Positions 7,315-15,400 of a stretch of 44,563 nt of DNA are shown piece after piece. The DNA comes from Lachnospiraceae bacterium FE2018. Lineage in GTDB: Bacteria; Bacillota; Clostridia; Lachnospirales; Lachnospiraceae. The stretch is from the NCBI GenBank assembly GCA_000702845.1, contig JNKK01000021.1, positions 1 to 44,563 on the forward strand, read 5' to 3'. The position numbers were made by a program, and so were the translations under genes. A model generated the notes under the pieces. That model saw only the letters and a program-made list of their open reading frames with translations, did no database searches and was not told the DNA's origin. Every line of letters starts with the position of its first letter. Position 1 is the stretch's first letter.

Positions 7315-8184
7315 CTATTCTGCACTGCCGTAAAGAATCTGCGCCAGCTCCGAGTCTTTATCCAGAATCAGAGTCTTGTCTTTACCGGTCATTGATTTTT
7401 TGAGCGCGTCCAGTCCGCGCAGGTAATTATAGAAGTCAGCTTTCTCGGGTGCGCTGTAGGCGTCTGAGAGAATCTGCATATATTCTGCCTCTCCTTCCGC
7501 TTCCAGTACGGCGGCTTCTTTTTTTGCCTCCGCGAGCGTTACCGTGACGGTTTTATCCGTCTCATTTCTGATCTTCTGCGCGGCCGCATCACCTTCCGCT
7601 TTGTAGGAAGCGGCGATATTGTTTCGCTCTGAGATCATTCGCTCATAGACAGATTCCTTGTTGTCATCGGGCAGATCGAGGATCTTGATCTGGGATTCGA
7701 TAATGGAAATACCATACCCTTCCATGCCGGTGTCAGCGGGTCCGGTGATCAGCTCAGTCAGTTTTTCTCCGCGCGCAGCAATGATATCGTCCTGTGTCAT
7801 GGAAGAGATTACACTCTTGACAGAGGTATACACAGCCGCTTCCACGCGCTCATTTGCGCGCTCACTGACTGCGTTCAGTGTCTTGATATATTTGCTCGGA
7901 TCCGTCACCTTCCAGAGAACATAATTATCTGCGATCATGCTCTTTTTGTCTTTTGTGATGACGTCAGATGCCGGAATATCGTAGAGTACGGTTGCGGTTG
8001 ATACGCGCTGGGTCGTCTGGATAAACGGTATCTTCACGTATAATCCCGGATTCTCCACAGTGCGGACAATGCGGCCGAACTGTTTCACCACGACAAATTC
8101 CTTCTGATGAACGACGAAGGGCGCGGTAATAAGAAGCAGCACAACAATTATTGCAAACAGGATGGCGATTATTTTCTTTTTCAT
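7315..8184 (-). CDS. hflC: HflC, SPFH-domain protease modulator
   Basis: A 289-residue band 7/SPFH protein. It has one N-terminal membrane helix (about residues 5-24) followed by the typical opening KEFVVVKQFGRIVRTVENPGLYVKIPF and an SPFH domain, then a helical Ala/Glu-rich stretch (about 190-240, KAEGDAAAQKIRNETDK and EAKKEAAVLEAEGEAEYM) that mediates oligomer formation in this family. HflC and HflK assemble a membrane complex that encloses and modulates the FtsH protease; FtsH itself is not in the window. The gene starts 20 bases after hflK, with GGAGGGAGGA as ribosome binding site, so the two are cotranscribed and translationally coupled. Length is normal for the family. Confidence 0.92.
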   Translation of the reverse strand: MKKKIIAILFAIIVVLLLITAPFVVHQKEFVVVKQFGRIVRTVENPGLYVKIPFIQTTQRVSTATVLYDIPASDVITKDKKSMIADNYVLWKVTDPSKYIKTLNAVSERANERVEAAVYTSVKSVISSMTQDDIIAARGEKLTELITGPADTGMEGYGISIIESQIKILDLPDDNKESVYERMISERNNIAASYKAEGDAAAQKIRNETDKTVTVTLAEAKKEAAVLEAEGEAEYMQILSDAYSAPEKADFYNYLRGLDALKKSMTGKDKTLILDKDSELAQILYGSAE

Positions 8185-8204
8185 GATGAATTCCTCCCTC
8201 CTGA

Positions 8205-9404
8205 TTAATATTCTGATGCTGCAGTGTCCGGATTGTCATTGCCTGCAGTACTGCCGCCGTAAGCACCGGATATGGCCGGACTGCTTCCGGATGTGCCTGA
8301 CCCGCTGCCGGAACTGCTTCCGGATGCGGCAGATGCATCATCGGACTGTCCGCCGGAAAAGCTGTCCAGCGGGAGCAGTGTCTGCGTATCTCCGTCTGTG
8401 ATGATCACTTTAAGATCCGGGAGAATGTCCTCCATCGTCTCATAGAACATACGCTTTTTTGTCACAGCAGGGTATTTACTGTATTCTTCATACTCAGCAT
8501 TGAAGCGTGAAACCTGTCCTGCGGCTTCGGCGATGCGGGCTTCTTTGGCGGCTTTTGCGTCCTGAACGATTTTATCCGCCTGTGCCTCCGCGCCGGGCAG
8601 CTGAGAATTCTGGTACTGCAGCGCGTTGTTTTTTGCGGTGTCAGCGCCCTGTTTCGCGGTTTCAACTGCCTTGAATGCCTGCTTGATTTCATTTGTCGGC
8701 GGCTCGGAATCCTGCACAGTGATATTGACGACCTGCAGTCCGATGTCATTTTTTTCAAGTTCCTGCATCATCGTCTCTTTGACGTCCGCCTGGATCTGGT
8801 TTTTGCCGGTTGTTATGGCATCATCAACGGCATAATTGGATACGACTGAGCGGATGCTTGCAAGCGCAATATTTTTGAGAATTCCTTCCGGATCCTCGGA
8901 GTAATACAGATACGCAACCGGATCATCCACTTTGTACTCCAGATAGAAGTCAATGTTCAGCAGATTGAAGTCCGAGGTGATCATGATGCCGTCGCTTTCG
9001 TCTGTAATATTCTGTCCGGTATCAGAGACAGAATAGCCCACACCTGTCCCGTGAGTTGTGATGTCAACTTTGCGGACAGACTGCAGGAGAGGAATTTTGA
9101 AATAAAGTCCCGCTGTATCGGTCCGCACGATTTTTCCGAACTGGGTCACCACGGCGTTTTCCTGCTCGGAGACACTGTAAAAAGAGCCGAGCGCAAGGAC
9201 CAGCACTACGCACAGGATCAGTATGACAGGAAGAATTTTCCGGACCGGGAAGTTAAAATGTTTCTTCGGAACAGGGGCAGTACCTTCGGGCGCCTCCGGT
9301 TGTTTTTGATTTCCGGTGCTGCCTTTGGATCTGCCGCGCAGATTGCGCAGCAAAGGTACGCCGAATACCAGAATCAGGATCAGAATCCAGATCAGTGATG
9401 ACAT
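8205..9404 (-). CDS. hflK: HflK, SPFH-domain protease modulator
   Basis: A 399-residue partner of HflC. It has a short hydrophobic N-terminal segment (residues 3-20), a polar linker, a second membrane helix (about 57-76), then the SPFH domain beginning EQENAVVTQFGKIVRTDTAG. The helical arm (about 265-325) contains EAQADKIVQDAKAAKEARI. The C-terminal 45 residues are a Ser/Gly/Asp-rich low-complexity tail not found in well-studied homologues such as E. coli HflK. The double N-terminal hydrophobic segment is also less common than the single helix of the E. coli protein. The start has AAAGGAGT at 9413-9420. It is first in the hflK-hflC unit and divergent from the sigma factor operon. Confidence 0.9.
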   Translation of the reverse strand: MSSLIWILILILVFGVPLLRNLRGRSKGSTGNQKQPEAPEGTAPVPKKHFNFPVRKILPVILILCVVLVLALGSFYSVSEQENAVVTQFGKIVRTDTAGLYFKIPLLQSVRKVDITTHGTGVGYSVSDTGQNITDESDGIMITSDFNLLNIDFYLEYKVDDPVAYLYYSEDPEGILKNIALASIRSVVSNYAVDDAITTGKNQIQADVKETMMQELEKNDIGLQVVNITVQDSEPPTNEIKQAFKAVETAKQGADTAKNNALQYQNSQLPGAEAQADKIVQDAKAAKEARIAEAAGQVSRFNAEYEEYSKYPAVTKKRMFYETMEDILPDLKVIITDGDTQTLLPLDSFSGGQSDDASAASGSSSGSGSGTSGSSPAISGAYGGSTAGNDNPDTAASEY

Positions 9405-9456
9405 AAATTGGCACTCCTTTCAAACGCAAAGATATTTCCATCGGTTTTATCATCTC

Positions 9457-9462
9457 ATTATA
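9457..9462 (-). promoter_or_regulatory. -10 box candidate for hflKC
   Basis: A perfect TATAAT on the minus strand lies about 37 bases before the hflK ribosome binding site. No good -35 hexamer is seen at the right distance (the sequence there is close to ATGCAT), so this is a partial promoter match. Confidence 0.3.
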
Positions 9463-9568
9463 CGCTTTCCGGCAGAGAAATGCATCCAGTGACAGAATTA
9501 CTTCTGGAGGTCTGGAATAAACATGAAAAAAAGCTTAAATTATTGAAATATTCAAAGACGGTGCCGGA

Positions 9569-9577
9569 TGATATAAT
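9569..9577 (+). promoter_or_regulatory. Extended -10 promoter, sigma operon
   Basis: TGATATAAT is a perfect -10 hexamer (9572-9577) with the extended TG element. TTCAAA at 9551-9556 is a weak -35 with 15-base spacing. It lies 113 bases before the sigma factor start and is the best promoter for the three-gene operon. It looks like a housekeeping promoter rather than an ECF one, so no autoregulation is evident. Confidence 0.5.
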
Positions 9578-9690
9578 AAAAAATGTAAGAAGGACCGGTA
9601 TGCATTCCTGTGAAGATGCAGACATCAGAGTGATATGGAAGCGGTCAGCCGGGTTTACGGCTGAAAATGGTTAAACAGGGGGGAGCGGCT

Positions 9691-10275
9691 ATGTATGAAA
9701 CAGATGAAGAAGTGTACAGCCGTTTTCTGAACGGAGAGGACCGTGAGGCACTCGGAGAACTTCTGGAGCGCTACGGCGCGAGTCTGACACTGTTTTTGCG
9801 GGGATATGTCGATTCAATCGAAGATGCAGAGGATCTGATGATGGATTCCTTTGTCGCGATCGCGATGAAAAAGGAATGGACGGCAAAAGGGAGCAGCTTC
9901 AAAACCTGGCTGTTTGCGATCGGGCGGAAGCTGGCACTGAAACACAACCGGAAAAAAAGGCGGACGGCGGCATCTCTGGATCAGTGGAATACCGGACGGA
10001 CGGAACCGGGCGAGGCGGCTTCAGAAGGATATCAGTATCCTGAGACAGAACTGCTGAAACAGGAGCAGAATCAGCAGTTATACCGGGCAATGGAAAATCT
10101 TCATGCAGAGTACAGAGAAGTTCTGTTTCTGCTGTATTTTGAGCAGATGACTTATGAGGAAGCAGGCGTAATTATGCGCAAGAATAAAAAGCAGATGTAT
10201 CATCTTGCAGAGCGCGGGAAGCAGGCGCTCCGGCAGGAACTTGCGCGGATGGGGTTTGATTATGGGCCGGATTGA
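9691..10275 (+). CDS. ECF-type sigma-70 family factor
   Basis: A 194-residue RNA polymerase sigma factor. The start at 9691 follows GGGGGGAG (9678-9685) at 5-base spacing and is preferred over an in-frame ATG at 9667. Region 2 is at about residues 8-90, with the core-binding DAEDLMMDSFVAI (45-57) and FKTWLFAIGRKLALKHNRKKRR (70-91). Region 4 is at about 136-185, with YREVLFLLYFEQMTYEEAGVI and a basic recognition helix (KNKKQMYHLAERGKQALR). There is no region 1 or 3, as in ECF factors. It is first of three genes with a membrane protein and a PrsW-like protease, which suggests that the factor is held inactive by a membrane partner and released by proteolysis. The target promoters are unknown; the giant gene downstream is a candidate. 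Confidence 0.88.
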   Translation: MYETDEEVYSRFLNGEDREALGELLERYGASLTLFLRGYVDSIEDAEDLMMDSFVAIAMKKEWTAKGSSFKTWLFAIGRKLALKHNRKKRRTAASLDQWNTGRTEPGEAASEGYQYPETELLKQEQNQQLYRAMENLHAEYREVLFLLYFEQMTYEEAGVIMRKNKKQMYHLAERGKQALRQELARMGFDYGPD

Positions 10276-10287
10276 TGAGGGGCGGCA

Positions 10288-11082
10288 ATGAATCTGGATA
10301 ATATCAGCAGAATCAATCTTATCATACAGACCGTGGTAATCGCGGCCATTATTATTCATACAAGTATGATCATCCACAGGAGCGGGAAACGCTCGATGCG
10401 GGCGGCTTATTTTATTTTCGGGTGCATCAGTTATCTGATGAGTAATCTGTACTGGGTGGTATATGTTTTTATTGAGCCGGACAATAGAATGCCGTTTGCG
10501 GCGAATGAATTCGGGGAAAGCGCAACGTTTCTTCTTTTTTCGATGGTGCTGCTCCTGACGTTTCAGGGAGTGTTTGCAGATACGAGAAGGGAAGTCGTTC
10601 TGACAGTTATCTTCACAGCGGCCAATGTCGCTCTCTGGATCGCCTGGTCCGGCGAGTGGGTGCAGGACATTGTCGGAGGAATTCTGTTTGGATATTACCT
10701 GTGTGCTGTGGTGCGTTCCATGAAACAGGCGGGGGTCATGTCCCGGAGAGAATGGACAGGGGTCGGGATCGGCGCTTATCTGGTTGTGGTTTTGCAGGGA
10801 ATCATATTTTTTGTACCCGCAGAGCCGGCCGGATTTCTGGATAAAGCAGTTTATTGTTTGTTGTATGCGGGGATTCTGTTCTTTTTCCGGAAAACAATCC
10901 GGGCATTCCGGCGGAACAGCGGAGCGGATGAGCAGCTGTGTTTTTCGTTTGCGGGGAATGCCTGGCTTGTGGTCAGTCTGTACATGAGCGCAGAGCCGAT
11001 TTATCAGGTGACGAATTTTCTGATCACTCTGATGCTGCTGTTTATGATGAAAGCTGTCGAAAACAAGGTGGGAGAAGCATGA
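10288..11082 (+). CDS. Multi-pass membrane protein of sigma operon
   Basis: A 264-residue integral membrane protein with about seven to eight hydrophobic segments (near 9-27, 38-60, 78-96, 103-121, 130-145, 158-177, 183-201 and 235-256). I do not recognise the family. It starts 12 bases after the sigma factor stop, with a GAGGGG site, and its stop overlaps the start of the next gene by four bases (ATGA), so the three genes are translationally coupled. It lacks the cytoplasmic N-terminal zinc-finger domain of classical anti-sigma factors. It could be a sensor or a non-classical anti-sigma protein. This is inference from position only. Confidence 0.75.
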   Translation: MNLDNISRINLIIQTVVIAAIIIHTSMIIHRSGKRSMRAAYFIFGCISYLMSNLYWVVYVFIEPDNRMPFAANEFGESATFLLFSMVLLLTFQGVFADTRREVVLTVIFTAANVALWIAWSGEWVQDIVGGILFGYYLCAVVRSMKQAGVMSRREWTGVGIGAYLVVVLQGIIFFVPAEPAGFLDKAVYCLLYAGILFFFRKTIRAFRRNSGADEQLCFSFAGNAWLVVSLYMSAEPIYQVTNFLITLMLLFMMKAVENKVGEA

Positions 11083-11747
11083 TTTACGCGGAAAACATCC
11101 TGATTTGCATAGCGGTTCCGTATCTGGTTGTACTGTATTTTGTGAGAGGTAAGGTCCGGAAGTTTGTGCTGGCTTTTCTGTTTGGAATGGCAGCCTGTCT
11201 GCTGTCTGCCTATATCAGCGCATTTCTGGGAGAAGCAGCCGGTCTGGGAGAAGATACCGCTGTCTTTCTTTCTCCGGTTGTAGAAGAACTGATGAAATTT
11301 CTTCCGCTTCTTATTTACCTGTATTTTTTTTATCCGGATGAGGAGTCTTTTTTTCTGACAGCAATTGCGGTCGGAACAGGATTTGCTACATTTGAGAACT
11401 GCTGCTATATTCTGACCTATGGCGCGAACCGTCTGTCCTATATCATGATCCGCGGCTTTTCTGTCGGCGTCATGCACATCGTCAGCATATTAATGCTTAC
11501 CCTGGGACTTTCTGTATTCAGATACTTCCGGTCACTGTCACTGCCCAGTATTTTCGGGTCGCTTTCACTGTCCGTGACATTTCACGGCCTATATAATCTG
11601 CTGGTTTCCGGAGGAGGTATATTCTCCGCAATCGGATACCTGATTCCGCTGCTGACCGCGTTCATATGCGTATTTCCTTACAGAATGATGCGCGCGATCG
11701 CCACGAAGCAGAAAAACGCGGAACAACCGGAGGGACTGCCGTATTAA
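11079..11747 (+). CDS. PrsW-like intramembrane protease
   Basis: A 222-residue multi-pass membrane protein with the residue pattern of PrsW glutamic-type proteases: Glu69-Glu70 and Lys73 in SPVVEELMKF, Phe105-Glu106-Asn107 in FATFENCCY, His133 in GVMHIV, and His169 with Asn173 in FHGLYN. Each lies in or next to a predicted membrane helix. In Bacillus subtilis PrsW makes the first cut in the anti-sigma factor RsiW and so frees SigW. Here the gene overlaps the preceding membrane protein by four bases and shares an operon with an ECF sigma factor, which fits the same kind of role. The start at 11079 is chosen from this overlap and the GGGAG upstream. The protein is close to the usual PrsW length. 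Confidence 0.82.
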   Translation: MIYAENILICIAVPYLVVLYFVRGKVRKFVLAFLFGMAACLLSAYISAFLGEAAGLGEDTAVFLSPVVEELMKFLPLLIYLYFFYPDEESFFLTAIAVGTGFATFENCCYILTYGANRLSYIMIRGFSVGVMHIVSILMLTLGLSVFRYFRSLSLPSIFGSLSLSVTFHGLYNLLVSGGGIFSAIGYLIPLLTAFICVFPYRMMRAIATKQKNAEQPEGLPY

Positions 11748-11774
11748 GTAATCGAGTGCGGCGGTTCTTTTTTT
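11733..11774 (+). terminator. Intrinsic terminator of sigma operon
   Basis: GGACTGCCG (11733-11741) pairs with CGGCGGTTC (11759-11767) over nine pairs, two of them G-U, and is followed by seven T residues. The left arm overlaps the last codons of the PrsW-like gene. It separates the sigma operon from the unit carrying the giant gene. Confidence 0.65.
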
Positions 11775-11820
11775 GTGCAATATAGCTAAAAAATCACATC
11801 AATTTTTGGTGGGTAAAACA

Positions 11821-11846
11821 GGAACGGAATGGAATTAATAAGTATA
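11821..11846 (+). promoter_or_regulatory. Possible ECF-type promoter
   Basis: GGAAC (11821-11825) preceded by AAACA resembles the -35 element of ECF-dependent promoters. After 16 bases comes GTATA (11842-11846) at the -10 position. It lies about 75 bases upstream of the small membrane gene that precedes the giant gene. An alternative sigma-A-like pair is TTGTAA (11863-11868) with GATAAT (11887-11892), but that would start transcription almost on the ribosome binding site. Both are weak matches. Confidence 0.25.
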
Positions 11847-11918
11847 GAGTCACTTTATTGTTTTGTAAGGATTATTCCGAATATCGGATAATGAAATAGA
11901 AGCAGGAGGAACGGAATT

Positions 11919-12230
11919 ATGAACCAGATAGATGAAATCATCAGACGGCTTCATATAGCAAAGCAGAAGCAGCGGGAAAGAAGAATGCGGGCAATGCTCG
12001 GATGCTCCTGTCTGCTGCTGGTATCACTGGTTGTACTGATCTCCGGGTTTGCCGGAACGGGCGTAACGACACAGACATATTCCGTAATGGGTGCGTTCCT
12101 TCTGGGACCGCAGACTGGCGGATATATTCTGGTGGCAGTGATTGCGTTTGTTATAGGAATCCTTGTGGCGGAAATGACGCGGGATCTCAGGCAGAAGCGT
12201 CAGGAGGAACAAGTTGAAGATAAATCGTAG
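11919..12230 (+). CDS. Small two-helix membrane protein
   Basis: A 103-residue protein with a basic, helical N-terminus (residues 1-26, IIRRLHIAKQKQRERRMR), a first membrane helix at about 27-46 (LGCSCLLLVSLVVLISGFAG), a short glycine-rich outside loop, a second helix at about 69-88 and a charged tail. Both ends are predicted to be cytoplasmic. The family is not recognised. AGGAGGA stands at an ideal distance before the ATG. The gene ends 91 bases before the giant gene, in the same direction and with no terminator between them, so the two are probably cotranscribed. A helper role in export or membrane retention of the giant protein is possible but not shown. Confidence 0.75.
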   Translation: MNQIDEIIRRLHIAKQKQRERRMRAMLGCSCLLLVSLVVLISGFAGTGVTTQTYSVMGAFLLGPQTGGYILVAVIAFVIGILVAEMTRDLRQKRQEEQVEDKS

Positions 12231-12267
12231 TTTTACAGAAGAAGTGTGAAGAATCAGGCGTAGGAAA

Positions 12268-12290
12268 GGCTTTCTGCATTTGCGGAAGCC
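12268..12290 (+). other. Stem-loop before the giant gene
   Basis: GGCTTTC (12268-12274) pairs with GGAAGCC (12284-12290), with one G-U pair, around a 9-base loop. There is no U-tract, so it is not a terminator. It stands 31 bases before the giant gene's start and could affect mRNA stability or translation. Confidence 0.35.
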
Positions 12291-12321
12291 CAGGGAAAAA
12301 TTTATGCAAAGGAGAGATGAC

Positions 12322-12432
12322 ATGTCTGACAGACAACGACAGGACGGGCATTCGCTGCGGTATATAAAACTGCTCGTGCTGCTGTTACTGGCCTTACTGG
12401 TGTTCTCGTACAGAGCACCTGCCGTAATGGCG
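12322..12432 (+). other. Signal peptide of giant protein
   Basis: Residues 1-16 form a charged n-region, residues 17-30 a hydrophobic core (LLVLLLLALLVFSY), and a likely signal peptidase I site follows, APAVMA before Asp38. This is a standard Sec signal with no extended ESPR-type region, so secretion by the general pathway is expected. Confidence 0.85.
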
Positions 12433-15400
12433 GACGATGGTGGCGATACCGGAACGGAACAGTCACAGGAATCATCAGATACAGGTGGGAAAGCAGGGGA
12501 TTCGTCGCCTGCTGTTTCTGCTGCACCGGCAGAATCAGCCCCGGCCCCGGCGGCGCCTGCAAAGGAGGCGGCTCCGGCGGCTTCATCAGCGCCGGCGGCA
12601 TCAGCCCCGGCGCCGGCAGCCCCGGCTCCGGCACCTGCGGCAGCGCCGGCACCGGCGCCTGCGGCGTCAGCACCGGCGCCTGCAGCTTCGGCCCCGGCTC
12701 CGGCAGCATCAGCCCCGGCTCCGGCGGCTTCATCGTCGTCTTCTTCATCGACGACTGTGACCGCACCGGCTCCGGCTTCTGCACCGGCAGCGGATCAGGG
12801 CGGTGCAAAGGGCGGCGATACATCCGGCGGCGGAGAAGAACCGCCGGCAGTCACGACCGATGATATTTCGTCCGTGAACAACTCTGATATTGTCAACGAC
12901 GCGGCGACAGAGGCGCTGGCGGTTACGCCGGGAAGCGCCGAGCTGACAGAAGTTGTCCTGAATGGCCAGGAGAATGTAAACCAGCTTTGCAAAGAAGGCG
13001 AGGAGTCCGCGCAGACAACTTACACCAATGATGTCCAGTCTGTGACCATCACGGAAAAGTATAATTCCACAGATACGACGATCACGGACAACACGGCATC
13101 GGGCTATGTCGCGACAATGACACCGACTGAGACGACCTGGAAGATGACCGAATCAGGCAAAGACCTGAAAGCGGCCGATCAGAACAAGGTCGACAAGGCC
13201 GGTGCTAAAGTCACGTACAAAGTGACGCCGAACGCGGACAATACAGCCGTGGACATTACAAAGACCACGGTCACGAAATCTGCAAACGCGATCCAGAAGG
13301 CAGTGAACGATGCGCTGAAGAAAGCGGCGACAGATTCGGAAAAGACAATCAAATCTCTGACGATCACTGTTGCGGCAGGAACCTATAACGGCGATGTGAA
13401 CATCAGCTTCAACAACGTCCAGGAACTGGTTCTGGGAGCCAACAAGGATTTCACGCTTTACATTCTCGGGGAAGGTTCCTATGAAGCTCCCGAGAAGAAA
13501 ACGGATGTCATCGACAAGTCGACGATCGGGCCCACAGGGGGAACGGGCGTCGTACTGAACGGCAATCTCTCGATTGATGACATTAACGTAGTGATCGCCG
13601 GCATCTATTTATCGACGCTGAAGAAAGTCAGCGTTCTCGGTGATGAGATCAATACGGCGATTTACGGAACGACAGGCGCGGACACGGTCAACGCTGTTGT
13701 TTCGGGAAAAGAGAGCACCCTGTCGATTGATACCGGAGGAGGCGCGGACAAAGTGTCCCTGACCACCCAGTACAGTGGAATGGATGCCGGGTCCGGTTTC
13801 GGCAATACCGTATCGATCGACACAGGCGACGGTCCTGATAATGTGATTCTGACACATCAGACCGGCGTGCTGCGTGCTGCGGTCTCGACCGGAGGAGGCA
13901 ATGATTCCGTTGCCATGACCAGCGGCGTGAATGCAGCCCGCTCTTATCAGAAGGACGGCGCGACAGTCAAGTCGTCTCTGAAGGTAGATCTCGGAGCAGG
14001 CAACGACGCTGTTACAATCAACTCCAATCTCGGGGCGGCATTTGAAAAAATGCAGCTCTTCGGCGGCAGCGGTCTCGATGAGCTGGGCGGCAAGGCCAGC
14101 GAGGCGGAGCTGACACAGATCCTGAACGGAGATGCAAACCTGGCAGCCGGTGTTTCCGCTTCCGGGTTTGATTCGCTGTCTCTGGCCGGAGATCTGAAGA
14201 AAGACGGAGAGATCTCTAATGAGATCAAGAGTCCGCTGGCAGGCCTGATCTGTCAGAAGCTGGAGAATTATTTCGGCTATATAAAGATGCTTTGGGGTAC
14301 GGCCAAGGACGACGACACAGCGATGCAGATTGATCTGGCCGGTTTCAATGCACTGAGCGACTCGCTGCAGAATAAGCCCACTGTCGAACTGAATAACCTG
14401 ACATTCGGGCAGGGCAAGGCGCCGAGTTCTTTTACCAATTATACATATACCGGCAGTCTGAAGGATGGAAACGGCAAGCTGATTCCTCTGACAGCGGACT
14501 GGAGCGGGTATACAGTTGTTCTGACCAATCTGACGCTCGGCAAAAAGAAGGAGAGCGTCCGGCTTGGTAATATAAAGCTGCCTTCCGTAAACCTGGTGGT
14601 TGAAGGCAGCCATGTTGAGGTGGGCGGCAAAGTGGAAGCCGCTTCTATCAACATCAAGGCGAATGACAACGACACCATGTTTGATCTGATGCCGCCGAAA
14701 CCCACAACGGATCCCGCTACGGGAGAGCCCACCGGACCAGGAACAGGAACAGGAACCGGAACAGGGACAGGAACGGGTACAGGAACAGGCACGGGAACAG
14801 GAACCGGTACGGGAGTGCAGACAAATACGAAGAGCGCTTTCTCTGGAAGTCTGTTCGATTTCGAGGCGTCGGCGGAAATAATTGTCGAAGAGAACGCTTC
14901 TCTGGAGGCGCTTTCCGGCAGTGTCACGCTGTCATCTGTCATTGAGCAGAACCGCAGCCTGATCGATCTTTTCGGCGACGCACTGGCGGGAATCAATGTG
15001 ATTAACGTCAAGGTCGGAAATGCCGACATTACGGTTAAGGGAAAAATCAAAGCGCGCAACGACGTAAATCTCACGGCGCGGGCTGTTGTGACCATCAAGG
15101 CCAGCAACGCAGTGCTGGCAAGCGCGTTTGTTCCGCTGGCGGTGGTCGTTTCCGTGACCGGCGTAAATATTGAGATTCTGGATCACGCGGTGGTCGAAGC
15201 AGTTCTCGGAAACGTGAAAGCAAACGCGGATTCCAAAGTTTCACTGACCGCGGCGGCCAGCACCGGCAAGCTGCCGATTTCACTGGCGGTTGCCGTCGGT
15301 GTAAATGACGCGCACATCAAAGTTTCCGGAAACAGCGTGATCAAAGCGCGGGGAGATGTGGAACTGGTTTCCAGCGCCGTGACGGCAGCTGAGGCGAAGG

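Noticed and set aside
9408-9674. Plus-strand frame of 88 codons between hflK and the sigma factor
   Set aside because: It starts inside the hflK ribosome binding site region and covers the extended -10 promoter at 9569-9577. The product has no family features.
10938-11078. N-terminal extension of the PrsW-like protein
   Set aside because: An in-frame ATG exists at 10938, but the ATGA overlap at 11079 with GGGAG upstream is a better start, and the extension is polar and antiparallel to the upstream coding frame.
12437-12760. Arg-rich frame of 107 codons over the Ala/Pro linker
   Set aside because: It is a frame shadow of the GC-rich linker repeats of the giant gene, with no ribosome binding site.
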